A DNA stretch of 41,627 nt, taken from NCBI GenBank assembly GCA_964512305.1, contig CAZEIW010000232.1:1-41627 (forward strand), given 5' to 3'. The DNA is from CAZEIW01 sp964512305 (lineage in GTDB: Bacteria > Pseudomonadota > Gammaproteobacteria > Burkholderiales > Burkholderiaceae_F). The notes beneath the pieces were generated by a model. That model saw nothing but the letters and a program-made list of their open reading frames with translations, made no database searches and was not told where the DNA came from. Both the position numbers and the translations under genes were made by a program. Positions within the stretch are counted from its first letter, which is position 1, and each line of letters opens with the position of its first letter. Shown here in pieces: positions 10,481 to 18,375 of this stretch.

Positions 10481-10492
10481 TGATCCGGATCA
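10481..10492. promoter_or_regulatory. FNR/CRP-like box TGAT-CCGG-ATCA in the hynS / sensor-kinase divergent region
   Basis: A perfect 12-bp dyad with the FNR-family core TGAT-N4-ATCA. It lies in the 259-bp gap between hynS (minus) and the sensor kinase (plus). The surrounding 60 bp is unusually AT-rich for this GC-rich DNA, with TAATAT on the minus strand at 10443-10448 as a possible -10 element for hynS. The rest of the gap holds nothing else recognised. Oxygen or nitric-oxide responsive control of the hydrogenase would fit, but no FNR gene is in view. Confidence 0.45.
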
Positions 10493-10605
10493 GCCCGAAT
10501 GCCGCCTAGACATCGCAACGGGACGCACGATCGTCCCGACCGGCGTCGCTGGCGGGCACTAGTTGCGCCGGAAGTGATCTGGGTTAAAACCACGCGGTTG
10601 TCGCG

Positions 10606-11856
10606 TTGACACAATTGATAAACGGTCGCAAACAGACGACCCCGGCCGCCATTCGCGGCGGCGCAGTGGAGACAGGCACCTTGCCACAGCAGACTGGAGC
10701 ACCGGCCGCCAGCGGTCCGGACCGTGCCGCGGGCCGCGCCCCCACGTCGGAAGGAGACTTCGCGGCGCCGTTGCGAAGCCTGCTGCAGGCCGTCAGCGCG
10801 CTCGGCGGCGCGCGAGCGGCGACGGTCCGCCTCCTGCACGACGAAGAAAGCTGCCTGCACCTGGTCGGCGCCGCCGGCGTGCCGCCCGGGTTCGACGAGC
10901 AGCTCGCCGGCGTGGACGCCAGCTGCGGCGGCTGCGCGCAAGCGGTCACCGAGAATTCCGCGCGCGACTGGTCCGGCGCCACCTGCGCCTGCGCCCGCGC
11001 GCTGTCGAACGGCACGGGCGCGAACGACGCGCGCGTGCGCGTCCAGGCGGTGCCGCTGCGTCATCACGGCGAAGCCTGCGGCGTGCTGAGCCTGTTCCTG
11101 CCTCCGGACGCAGCCGCGGGCCAGAGCGATATTTCCGCGCTGCTGCCCGCGCTCGCCGACCTGCTCGGCCTCGCGGTCGAGACCACGCGCCGCTCCCACC
11201 AGAGCCTGCACGCGAGCCTGACGCAGGAGCGTCATCTGCTGGCCAGCGAAGTTCACGATTCGCTGGCCCAGAACCTGACGTCGGTGCGGATGCGCTCCAC
11301 GGTGCTGCGCGACGCGATCGCCAAGAACGACTCGGCGCGCGCTTTCGGCTATCTGCGCGAGATCGACCAGTCGATTTCCACGATGCAGTCGCGCGTGCGC
11401 GAGTTGATCACCCACTTCCGAACGCAGATGGACCCCGGCGGCCTGGTTCCGGCGCTGCGCAAGACCGTCGATGAGCTGCGCGGCGTCGGGCCGATGCAGA
11501 TCGATTTCCGCAGCCCCGTGCGCGATCTGGCGCTGTCGGCCGACGACGAGCTGCAGGTCTTCCACATCGTGCGCGAAGCCCTGATCAACGTGATCAAGCA
11601 CTCGCAGGCGGCGCACGCGCGGATATCGATCGAGCCGGCCCTCGGCGGGTGGGAGATCGCGGTCGAGGATGACGGCATCGGGCTCGATCCGTCGCACGAG
11701 AGCCGCCACGGCCACTACGGCCTCAATATCATGCGCGAGCGCGCGCGTTACCTGGGCGGCGAGATCGATTTCGACAGCCCGCGCGGGCAAGGCACCCGGC
11801 TGCGGCTGCGATTCCCGGCCAGCGCCGGCTGTTTTCGGAGCGAGGCCACCTTATGA
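10606..11856 (+). CDS. GAF-domain sensor histidine kinase, NarX/HisKA_3 type, cysteine-rich
   Basis: About 416-residue soluble sensor kinase without transmembrane helices. Residues 50-195 form a GAF-like sensory domain, 205-270 the HisKA_3 dimerisation domain with phosphoacceptor H217 in SEVHDSLAQNL, and 300-410 the HATPase domain (N-box IVREALINVIKHS, G1 box VEDDGIGLD). The GAF region has CGGC at residues 107-110 and CAC at 127-129, plus C83 and C158, spacing that could bind an iron-sulfur cluster or act as a redox switch. TTG at 10606 is the furthest upstream start and has no clear Shine-Dalgarno; GTG at 10666 or TTG at 10681 are alternatives that leave the GAF domain intact. It overlaps the response-regulator gene by 4 nt. 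The signal is unknown; redox or sulfur state is a reasonable inference from the neighbours. Confidence 0.85.
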   Translation: MTQLINGRKQTTPAAIRGGAVETGTLPQQTGAPAASGPDRAAGRAPTSEGDFAAPLRSLLQAVSALGGARAATVRLLHDEESCLHLVGAAGVPPGFDEQLAGVDASCGGCAQAVTENSARDWSGATCACARALSNGTGANDARVRVQAVPLRHHGEACGVLSLFLPPDAAAGQSDISALLPALADLLGLAVETTRRSHQSLHASLTQERHLLASEVHDSLAQNLTSVRMRSTVLRDAIAKNDSARAFGYLREIDQSISTMQSRVRELITHFRTQMDPGGLVPALRKTVDELRGVGPMQIDFRSPVRDLALSADDELQVFHIVREALINVIKHSQAAHARISIEPALGGWEIAVEDDGIGLDPSHESRHGHYGLNIMRERARYLGGEIDFDSPRGQGTRLRLRFPASAGCFRSEATL

Positions 11857-12545
11857 GCGAACAGATCCGCGTCGTCCTCGTCGACGACCACCGCCTTTGC
11901 CGCCAGGGGCTGGCGGAACTGCTCGAACGCGGCGGCGGCGCGAAAGTGCTCGGGTCGACCGCCGACCCGGCGCAGGCCGAGACGCTGATTCGGGAACTGG
12001 CGCCCGACCTGGTCGTGATGGACCTGCGCATGCCGATGATGGACGGCCTCAGCCTGTTGCAGCGGCTGCGCTCGCAGGGGTTCGACGTCCCGGTCGTGAT
12101 CCTCACCATGAGCGATTCGCAGGAGGACATGGCAAGCGCGTTGCGCGCGGGCGTTCGCGGCTACCTGCTGAAGGACATGGACCCGGAGGACGTGCTCGAC
12201 GGGATCCTGCGCACCGCGCGCGGCGAGCTCGTCGTGGCGCCGGCGATGGCGGTCAAGCTCACGAACCTGCTGCAGCACAATGCTCCCGCCGAGCAGCCGA
12301 AGGAGCAGGCACCCAAGCTGACGGAGCGCGAAAAGGAGATCCTGCGCTTCCTCGCGGGCGGCAACAGCAACAAGGCGATCGCCAGGGCGCTCAACATCAG
12401 CCACGACACCGTCAAACTGCACGTGCGGCACATCCTGGCCAAGCTCAACATGAGCTCGCGCGTCGAAGCCGCCGTGTTCGCCGTCGAGCACGGCGTGGCC
12501 GCGCAGCCCGGGCACCGCGCGCCGACGCCGGCGAAGGCGGCTTAA
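11853..12545 (+). CDS. NarL/FixJ-family response regulator
   Basis: 230-residue regulator with an N-terminal receiver domain (acidic pair D11/D12, phosphoacceptor D57 in VVMDLRMP, K at about 106 in LLKDMD). A LuxR-type helix-turn-helix follows at about residues 150-215 (LTEREKEILRFLAGGNSNKAIA, recognition helix DTVKLHVRHILAKL). The recognition helix is close to that of NarL (TVKVHVKHMLKKM, from memory), which suggests TACYYMT-like target sites. The ATG overlaps the kinase stop (ATGA), so the two form a cognate pair. It lies between the hydrogenase and dsr operons and is convergent with the dsr run. Likely targets are the hyn, soe, dsr and sqr promoters, but this is inference. Confidence 0.9.
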   Translation: MSEQIRVVLVDDHRLCRQGLAELLERGGGAKVLGSTADPAQAETLIRELAPDLVVMDLRMPMMDGLSLLQRLRSQGFDVPVVILTMSDSQEDMASALRAGVRGYLLKDMDPEDVLDGILRTARGELVVAPAMAVKLTNLLQHNAPAEQPKEQAPKLTEREKEILRFLAGGNSNKAIARALNISHDTVKLHVRHILAKLNMSSRVEAAVFAVEHGVAAQPGHRAPTPAKAA

Positions 12546-12555
12546 CCCATAGTCC

Positions 12556-12577
12556 CCTCTCCCGCTTGCGGGAGAGG
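12556..12577. repeat. CCCTCTCCC-family hairpin, copy 2, between convergent genes
   Basis: CCTCTCCCGC-TT-GCGGGAGAGG, a 10-bp perfect stem with a 2-nt loop, in the 37 bp between the response-regulator stop and the stop of the uroporphyrinogen methyltransferase gene. It may act as a bidirectional transcription stop for the two converging operons, although no T-run follows on either strand. It shares its core with the repeats at 1697 and 30357-30474. Confidence 0.75.
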
Positions 12578-12582
12578 CGAGA

Positions 12583-13413
12583 TCAGAGCTGCGAAGCAGA
12601 CGCAGCAGCGCCGATCTGCCGACGCCGCTCGAACCATTCAAGCTTCTCCCTCAGCCGCACCACCTCCCCGACGATGATCAGCGTCGGGGCCTGCAGTTGC
12701 GCGGCTTCGGCGCGCTGCGCGAGGTCGGCAAGCGTGCCGGTGACCACACGCTGGTCGCTGCGCGTTCCCTGCTGGACGATCGCCGCCGGCGTTTCGGCCG
12801 CGCGACCGTGTTCGATCAGCTTGCGGCACAGCACGGGCAGTCCCTGCAGTCCCATGTAGATCACGACCGTCTGGCGCGGACGCGCGAGCGCCGGCCAGTC
12901 GAGGTCCATCGTGCCGTCCTTCAAGTGGCCGGTCACGAAGGTCACGGCTTGCGCGTGATCTCGATGCGTGAGCGGGATGCCGGCATATGCCGAGACCCCG
13001 AGCGCCGCGGTGATGCCCGGCACGACTTCGAACGGCACGCCGGCCGCGGAGAGCGTCTCGATCTCCTCGCCGCCGCGGCCGAACACGAAAGGATCGCCGC
13101 CCTTCAGGCGCACGACCCGGCGGCCCTGGCGCGCCAGCACGACCATCAACTCGTTGATCGACGCCTGGGGCAGCGCATGCGCGTTGCGGCGCTTGCCGAC
13201 ATAGATCCGCTCCGCGCTGTCGGGCACCAGCGCGAGGATCTCCGGCGCGACCAGGTTGTCGTACAGCACGACGTCCGCCTGCTGCATCCGGCGCAGCGCG
13301 CGCAGCGTCAGCAGCTCCGGGTCGCCCGGCCCGGTGCCGACGAGGAACACCTCGCCTCGGGTTTCGCCCGCCAGGCGCGCGCTGCTCATCAATGTCATCG
13401 GACCTCTGTCCAT
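12583..13413 (-). CDS. cobA: Uroporphyrinogen-III C-methyltransferase (SUMT), siroheme branch
   Basis: 276-residue S-adenosylmethionine-dependent methylase that converts uroporphyrinogen III to precorrin-2, the first step to siroheme and cobalamin. Family motifs are clear: VGTGPGDPELLTLRA near residue 26, YDNLV near 51, LKGGDPFVFGRGGEE near 104 and VVPGITAALG near 127. It is a single-domain SUMT; the CysG dehydrogenase/ferrochelatase part is absent, so another enzyme must finish siroheme. The start is ATG at 13413, with AGAGG six bases upstream; ATG at 13398 is an alternative. As last gene of the dsr operon it would supply siroheme for DsrAB. In other dsr clusters this position is annotated cysG or cobA. 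Confidence 0.92.
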   Translation of the reverse strand: MDRGPMTLMSSARLAGETRGEVFLVGTGPGDPELLTLRALRRMQQADVVLYDNLVAPEILALVPDSAERIYVGKRRNAHALPQASINELMVVLARQGRRVVRLKGGDPFVFGRGGEEIETLSAAGVPFEVVPGITAALGVSAYAGIPLTHRDHAQAVTFVTGHLKDGTMDLDWPALARPRQTVVIYMGLQGLPVLCRKLIEHGRAAETPAAIVQQGTRSDQRVVTGTLADLAQRAEAAQLQAPTLIIVGEVVRLREKLEWFERRRQIGAAASASQL

Positions 13414-13440
13414 CGAACGCCTCTCTCGAACGCCTTCCGC

Positions 13441-14880
13441 TTACCCGGCCGCCGATCCGGCCGCACGGTACCCGCCCTCTAACGGCCGGCGCGCGGCGCC
13501 GCGCGTGCCCTGCACCTGCCGCACGAACTCGACGAAGCGCTGCGGCCAATGGCAGCCCCCGACCCCCCGCAGGTGCGAATAAGAGGCAAGCACGTTCTGG
13601 ACCACGATGCCGTCGTTCTCGCCGTCGATGCCGTAGCCGCGCCGCACGCGGTAGGCGAAGCAGGCCTCGGACCCGAGGTTCTCAAGCCGCGAGTAGTGGA
13701 ATTCGTGCCCTTGGAGGCAGCTCCCGCCCGCCGCGGCTGCCCAGGGAGCCGCGCCGGTCGCTTCCAATTCGACATAGCCGCGCCCGACGGGGCGGCGGTG
13801 CATCGTGACGTCGCCGCCGATCGCGCCGACCATCGCGTAGGTGCGGCCCGCGACGGTCAGACTGCGCGCGAGGTACATCAGCCCGCCGCACTCCGCATAG
13901 ACGGGCAGGCCCGCCTCGATCGCGGCACGCAACTGCGATCGCATGCCGGCGTTCGCCTCGAGTTCCGCGGCGCAGCTTTCGGGAAAGCCGCCGCCGATGA
14001 ACGCCCCATCGAGGGGCGGCAGCGAACCGTCGCGGAGCGTGTCAAAGGGCACCAGATCGGCGCCGGACGCTCGCAGCGCCTCCAGATCGTCGGCGTAGTA
14101 GAAGCCGAAAGCCCGGTCCATCGCCACGCCGATCCGCGGCCGCCTGCCGCGCCCGCGCGCCACGCGCGGCGGCCCAAGCGCACCGACCGCCGGCGCCGGT
14201 GCCTCGCGCGCGGTGTCCAGCAGGCGCGGGAGGTCGACCTGCGCCGCCACTGCGGCGCCGATCCGCTCGATCTGCGCCGCCGCTTCCCGTGCCTCGTTGC
14301 TCGGGACCAGCCCAAGATGGCGCTCGACGATCGAAATGCGCTCGTCCAGGTGGACGGCCCCGAGCACCGGGATGTCCGTGTAGTGCTCGATCACCGCGCG
14401 CAGCTTGGTTTCGTGACGCGAGCCGCCGACGCGGTTCAGGATCACGCCGCCAATGCGGATCGCGCGATCGAACGCCTGGTAGCCCAGCAGGAGCGGCGCG
14501 ATGCCGCGGGTCATGCCGCGCGCGTCGACCACCAGCACGACCGGAGCGCCGAGGCGATGCGCCAGCGCGGCGTTGCTGTTGCTGCCGTCGAGCGCCAGGC
14601 CGTCGTAAAGGCCCTGGTTGCCCTCGACCAGCGCCAGGTCGCTGCCGGCCGCGTGCCGGGCAAACAGCGCGTCGATCTCTTCCCATCGCATCAGCCGGGG
14701 ATCCAGGTTGTAGCAGGCGCGGCCGGTGACGCGCGCGAGCCACATCGGGTCGATGTAGTCCGGCCCCTTCTTGAACGCCTGCACCGTCAGACCGCGCGCC
14801 GCAAAAGCCGCGCACAGGCCGATCGACAGCGTCGTCTTGCCCGAGGACCTGTGCGTCGCGGAGATGAAGATGTGCGGCAT
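13441..14880 (-). CDS. dsrN: DsrN, siroheme amidase (CobB/CbiA-like)
   Basis: 479-residue enzyme with an N-terminal P-loop synthetase domain (SGKTT at residues 13-17, FKKGPDYIDP at 37-45) and a C-terminal class-I glutamine amidotransferase domain. The catalytic cysteine is C331 in YAECGGLMYL and the C-terminal histidine is in SYSHLRG near residue 437. By family it uses ATP and glutamine to amidate carboxylates of a tetrapyrrole. In Allochromatium DsrN makes the siroamide cofactor of DsrAB. ATG at 14880 starts directly at the P-loop domain. Its place between the dsr structural genes and SUMT supports siroheme rather than cobyrinic acid as substrate; a dual role in cobalamin synthesis cannot be ruled out because a cobalamin adenosyltransferase is encoded at 37505. 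Confidence 0.9.
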   Translation of the reverse strand: MPHIFISATHRSSGKTTLSIGLCAAFAARGLTVQAFKKGPDYIDPMWLARVTGRACYNLDPRLMRWEEIDALFARHAAGSDLALVEGNQGLYDGLALDGSNSNAALAHRLGAPVVLVVDARGMTRGIAPLLLGYQAFDRAIRIGGVILNRVGGSRHETKLRAVIEHYTDIPVLGAVHLDERISIVERHLGLVPSNEAREAAAQIERIGAAVAAQVDLPRLLDTAREAPAPAVGALGPPRVARGRGRRPRIGVAMDRAFGFYYADDLEALRASGADLVPFDTLRDGSLPPLDGAFIGGGFPESCAAELEANAGMRSQLRAAIEAGLPVYAECGGLMYLARSLTVAGRTYAMVGAIGGDVTMHRRPVGRGYVELEATGAAPWAAAAGGSCLQGHEFHYSRLENLGSEACFAYRVRRGYGIDGENDGIVVQNVLASYSHLRGVGGCHWPQRFVEFVRQVQGTRGAARRPLEGGYRAAGSAAG

Positions 14881-14956
14881 GGGATGCGCAGTCGGGCCGG
14901 TAGGCAGCAGATCGGGATGGGCGGTCAGGCGGGCTCGGGGGTCGCTCGGGTGCCGC

Positions 14957-15988
14957 TCAGGCCGCCGCGTGGCAGCGCGACGGCCGCCGGCGCCAGAGGC
15001 AGCGCGCGACGTCGACCGCGTCGGCCGGCGATTTCACTTCGCCCAGCAGCTGCAGCGCGATCGCGGCCGTCCCGACCACCGCCGCCTCGCCGTATTCGTC
15101 GTGGGTCTCGCCCCGCCACACTGCCGCCAGCCGGCCGGGGTCGACGTCGGGCTGGTCCGGATGACGCCCGGAATCGAAGGTCGCCGGCCACTCCTCCTCG
15201 CTCAACTCGCCGGCGAGCGAATACCTGACCAGGCACGGGAGGTCGGGCTTGCGTTCGGCCTCCCCGCCGTCGCCCTTGAACACCGCGACCCGCGCCGGAC
15301 CGAGTATCGCCGCCGCGGCCTGGTGCGTCTGCGCGTAAGCCGGATGAAAGACGCCCTGCAGGATCGCCGCGGCACGGGCGGGATTGAGATGCCGCACGAC
15401 CGTGTGCATCGGCGATCGCAGTCCGAGCAGCGGGCGCAGCAGGATCAGCTGCTCGAGCAAGGGGCTGACTGCCGAAAGAGGGACGAACGCGAAGCGTTCG
15501 GCGCCGATTCTCTTTGCCGCCTCCGCCAGCGAGCCGCACGCCGCCACTCCGAGCTGGCGCAGCGCTTCGGGCACGAAGACGCGCGCGGGATCGTAGCCGG
15601 CGGTGCCGTGCATCAGCACCGGTATCCCGTTGGCGGCCAGCAGCAACGCGGACAGCACGAACCAGGGCGGCCGGCGGCGCTTGCCCGCATACGCCGGCCA
15701 GTCGAGCCTGACTTCGGGAAAACCGGGCGGGAGCGCGATCGCCTCCTGGGCCGTTTGCGCCATTCCCGCGACTTCGGCCGGCGTCTCCGATTTCACCCTC
15801 ATCAGGGTCAGGAAGGCGCCGAGCTGGACCGGTTCGACCTGGCCGGCGAGGATCATCCGCATCGCCTCGGCTGCCTCGTCCCGCGTGAGCGCGCGCGCGG
15901 TGTGCGGGCCCTTGCCCATGGCCCTGATGAAGCCCGCGAAGCGATGCTCCCAGGGCATCCGTGCCGGCCCGCGCTCAGGCGCGTTCAC
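14957..15988 (-). CDS. YbiB/TrpD2-like phosphoribosyltransferase-fold protein
   Basis: 343-residue protein of the anthranilate-phosphoribosyltransferase-like (TrpD2/YbiB) family. The N-terminal helical domain (LTRDEAAEAMRMILAGQVEPVQLGAFL near residue 40) and the C-terminal alpha/beta domain are recognisable (VLMHGTAGYDPARVFVPEALRQLG near 135, VVRHLNPARAA near 215, VFKGDGGEAERKPD near 253). YbiB proteins bind nucleic acid and have no confirmed transferase activity. GTG at 15988 overlaps the end of dsrP by 14 nt; ATG at 15958 is the alternative. The 14-nt overlap places it in the dsr transcript between dsrP and dsrN, and its role there is unknown. A moonlighting role in tetrapyrrole or nucleotide metabolism is speculation. 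Confidence 0.82.
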   Translation of the reverse strand: MNAPERGPARMPWEHRFAGFIRAMGKGPHTARALTRDEAAEAMRMILAGQVEPVQLGAFLTLMRVKSETPAEVAGMAQTAQEAIALPPGFPEVRLDWPAYAGKRRRPPWFVLSALLLAANGIPVLMHGTAGYDPARVFVPEALRQLGVAACGSLAEAAKRIGAERFAFVPLSAVSPLLEQLILLRPLLGLRSPMHTVVRHLNPARAAAILQGVFHPAYAQTHQAAAAILGPARVAVFKGDGGEAERKPDLPCLVRYSLAGELSEEEWPATFDSGRHPDQPDVDPGRLAAVWRGETHDEYGEAAVVGTAAIALQLLGEVKSPADAVDVARCLWRRRPSRCHAAA

Positions 15989-17192
15989 TTGTCCCCACCC
16001 GCGTCGCTCGGCCGCGGGGCATGCCGAGGTCGTCCTCCGGCATGAATCGCAGCACCCGCACTCCGATCGTCGTCGCGACGAAGGCAAGCCCGAGGCCGCC
16101 GATGCCGAGCAGGAGCTCGGGCAGGCTCGGCTGGTAAGTCTCGATCGCGCCGTCCATGAAGTCGCTGCGCACGGCATAGCCGGGGAATATCTCGAGCGGA
16201 TATGCCTGGCCGCCGATGATGAAGACGTAAAGCAACAGGAACGCGCCGGCGATGGTCAGCAGCCCAGCCGCCAGCGTGGCGCGCGGTCCCCCGAGGCGCG
16301 GGTGGAACAGCAGCAGCAGCGGCAGCATCGATCCGGCGCCGACGTATCCGAGCCAGAACAGCGCCGGATACGGCTCGCCCTGCAGCAGGATGAAGCGCTC
16401 GAACCCGACCTCGCGCGCGTAGTACAGGTTGGTCATGTGGTAGACCCAGACGAAATACAGCGCTGCTGCCACGAACACGCCCAGCAGCCGCGCCAGGCGG
16501 CGCTGGATCGCCGGATCGAGGCTCGCGCCGGTCCACGCGTACATCGTCGACTGCACGATCAGGAATACGGCCAGCCCCCAGCCGAACGAAAGCACGATGA
16601 ACATCGGCGCCAGCAGCGCCGACTGGTAGGCCTGGCGCGCGACCAGGAAGCCGAAGATCGACCCGGTCCCCGTGGTCAGCACGAAGCGCCAGAACAGGGC
16701 CGCGATGCCGGCCGCCTTCGCGTATCGGTTCATGCGGCGCTCCATCAGGGTCCAGAGGTACACCCCGACGATCGTGAACAGCCCCGAGTACAGGAACACG
16801 TTCCACGCGAACACCGACTTGAAGTTGAAGCGGGTCGCGGCCACGGCGATCCGGTCGGGGCGGCCGAGGTCGAGCATCAGCACCGTCAGACCGCCCGCGA
16901 GCAGCGTCAGCGACAGCAGGCCCGAAAGGGGCGCGCGCGCCTTGTACGCGGGCTGGCCGAAGACCGACCCGATCGAGGCGACGTTGAGCACGCCCGAGGC
17001 GGCGACGATCATGAAGATCGCGAACACGTGCGGCAGTCCCCACACCACCTGGTTGCTCATGCCGGTGATCGCGTGGCCGCGCTCTTCCATCACGAAGGCC
17101 GCGCTAAGCCCGGCCGCGACGAGCGCCGCGCCCAGATACAGCAGCGCGTAGAAGTAGCGCTGCTCGAGCCTTTCGAACGCTTCGCGCCGCAT
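15975..17192 (-). CDS. dsrP: DsrP, NrfD-like quinone-interacting membrane subunit
   Basis: 405-residue membrane protein with ten predicted hydrophobic helices, of the NrfD/HybB family. It is part of the DsrMKJOP transmembrane complex, where with DsrO and DsrJ it exchanges electrons with the quinone pool. The conserved segment QVVWGLPHVFAIFMIVAASG lies near residue 50 and FNFKSVFAWNVFLYSG near 125. ATG at 17192 is preferred because AGGG lies nine bases upstream; an upstream GTG at 17198 overlaps the dsrO stop and is possible. It follows dsrO directly and overlaps the next gene. Confidence 0.95.
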   Translation of the reverse strand: MRREAFERLEQRYFYALLYLGAALVAAGLSAAFVMEERGHAITGMSNQVVWGLPHVFAIFMIVAASGVLNVASIGSVFGQPAYKARAPLSGLLSLTLLAGGLTVLMLDLGRPDRIAVAATRFNFKSVFAWNVFLYSGLFTIVGVYLWTLMERRMNRYAKAAGIAALFWRFVLTTGTGSIFGFLVARQAYQSALLAPMFIVLSFGWGLAVFLIVQSTMYAWTGASLDPAIQRRLARLLGVFVAAALYFVWVYHMTNLYYAREVGFERFILLQGEPYPALFWLGYVGAGSMLPLLLLFHPRLGGPRATLAAGLLTIAGAFLLLYVFIIGGQAYPLEIFPGYAVRSDFMDGAIETYQPSLPELLLGIGGLGLAFVATTIGVRVLRFMPEDDLGMPRGRATRVGTSERA

Positions 17193-17194
17193 TT

Positions 17195-17935
17195 TCACAG
17201 TCCCTGGTAGCGGACCGCCGTCCGCAGGCCGAGATCGGCGCGCACCTCGGCGCTGGCGACCTCGCGCAGGCGGCGCGCGATCTCGCTTCCCTGGTCGGCG
17301 AGGTCGCCGAACAGCATTGCGCCGCCGGCCGCCGCGCAGGCCTCGACGCAGGCGGGCGGCAGGTCGCGGTCGATCCGCTGAACGCACAGCGTGCAGCCCT
17401 CGACGCAGCCCTTGCCGCGCGGCACCTGGGGGTTCTGACCCGACAGCGGCTCGTGCACGAACGAGCGCGCCTTGTACGGGCAGGCCATCATGCAGTAGCG
17501 GCAGCCGATGCAGGCGTGGCGGTCGACCAGCACGATGCCGTCGGCACGCTTGAACGAGGCGCCCGTCGGGCACACATCGACGCAGGGCGGCTGCGCGCAG
17601 TGCTGGCACATCACCGGCACCGAGACCTCGCGCCCGGTCCCGATCTGCTTCAGCTCGACCTTGCGGATCCAGCGCGGGCGCTGGCGCGGGTCGATGTCCG
17701 ATTGCAGCCCATTTTCGCGGTCGCACGCGCCCACGCAGGCATCACAGCCCGGGGTGCACCTGCCGGTATCGATCAGCAGGCCCCAGCGCGCCGCGGCCGA
17801 TGCCGGCTCGCCGGCCGGCCGGGCGGCAGCGATCTCGATCAGCCGCAAGCCGGGCGCGACCAGCACGCCCACCGCAACCGCGGCGCCGGCGCGCAACGCG
17901 GCCCGGCGGGCCCGATCCGGCGCCGGCGCGCTCAT
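17195..17935 (-). CDS. dsrO: DsrO, periplasmic iron-sulfur subunit with Tat signal
   Basis: 246-residue ferredoxin-like protein. The N-terminus has a twin-arginine motif (RRAALRAGAAVAVGV), so it is exported folded. Cysteine clusters CTPGCDACVGAC near residue 60, CQHCAQPPCVDVCP near 110, CIGCRYCMMACP near 142 and CVEGCTLC with CVEAC near 175-195 bind [4Fe-4S] centres. In DsrMKJOP it connects triheme DsrJ with membrane DsrP. ATG at 17935 overlaps the dsrJ stop by 4 nt. The clusters resemble those of SoeB (1774-2505), but the Tat signal separates the two. Confidence 0.95.
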   Translation of the reverse strand: MSAPAPDRARRAALRAGAAVAVGVLVAPGLRLIEIAAARPAGEPASAAARWGLLIDTGRCTPGCDACVGACDRENGLQSDIDPRQRPRWIRKVELKQIGTGREVSVPVMCQHCAQPPCVDVCPTGASFKRADGIVLVDRHACIGCRYCMMACPYKARSFVHEPLSGQNPQVPRGKGCVEGCTLCVQRIDRDLPPACVEACAAAGGAMLFGDLADQGSEIARRLREVASAEVRADLGLRTAVRYQGL

Positions 17936-18351
17936 CGCGGCGACTCCACGGCCGCCGCCGAGGTCCGCGCGGAAGCGGGCGCCGCCTGGTGGCATTCGAA
18001 GCAGTCGATGCTGACCGCCGCGTAGCGGTGGCACCCCTGGCAGAAATTGCGGTCGCTTCCCAGCACCGATCCGTTGCTGCGGCTGGCATGACACTCGATG
18101 CACCGGTTCAGGCTGACGGGCGACCCGCGTTCGCCCCGCCGCAGCGTCAGGTCGCGCTGGTGCCTGAGCATGTCCGGGTGGTTGCGCCGCATCTCGGCGG
18201 CGGGTGCGATGCAGTGCTCGCCGCGCTCGATCACGATCGCCGGCGCCGGCACCGACGCGTCCTGGCCGGCAGGCGCGGGCGCTGCCGCGCCCGCGAGCAT
18301 GGCGCAGCACCATGCGCGGAACGCGAAGCCGACGATGGCACGGGCGTTCAC
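17932..18351 (-). CDS. dsrJ: DsrJ, periplasmic triheme cytochrome c
   Basis: 139-residue protein with an N-terminal hydrophobic segment (residues 5-25) that serves as signal or anchor. It has exactly three CXXCH haem sites: CIECH (84-88), CQGCH (104-108) and CFECH (117-121). C47 in EHCIAP matches the cysteine that in Allochromatium DsrJ acts as an unusual His/Cys haem ligand. It is the periplasmic redox entry of DsrMKJOP; the natural partner is not known. The GTG start at 18351 lies 24 nt after the dsrL stop. Confidence 0.95.
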   Translation of the reverse strand: MNARAIVGFAFRAWCCAMLAGAAAPAPAGQDASVPAPAIVIERGEHCIAPAAEMRRNHPDMLRHQRDLTLRRGERGSPVSLNRCIECHASRSNGSVLGSDRNFCQGCHRYAAVSIDCFECHQAAPASARTSAAAVESPR

Positions 18352-18375
18352 GTCAGCGGCTCCCGGGCTTCGCGC

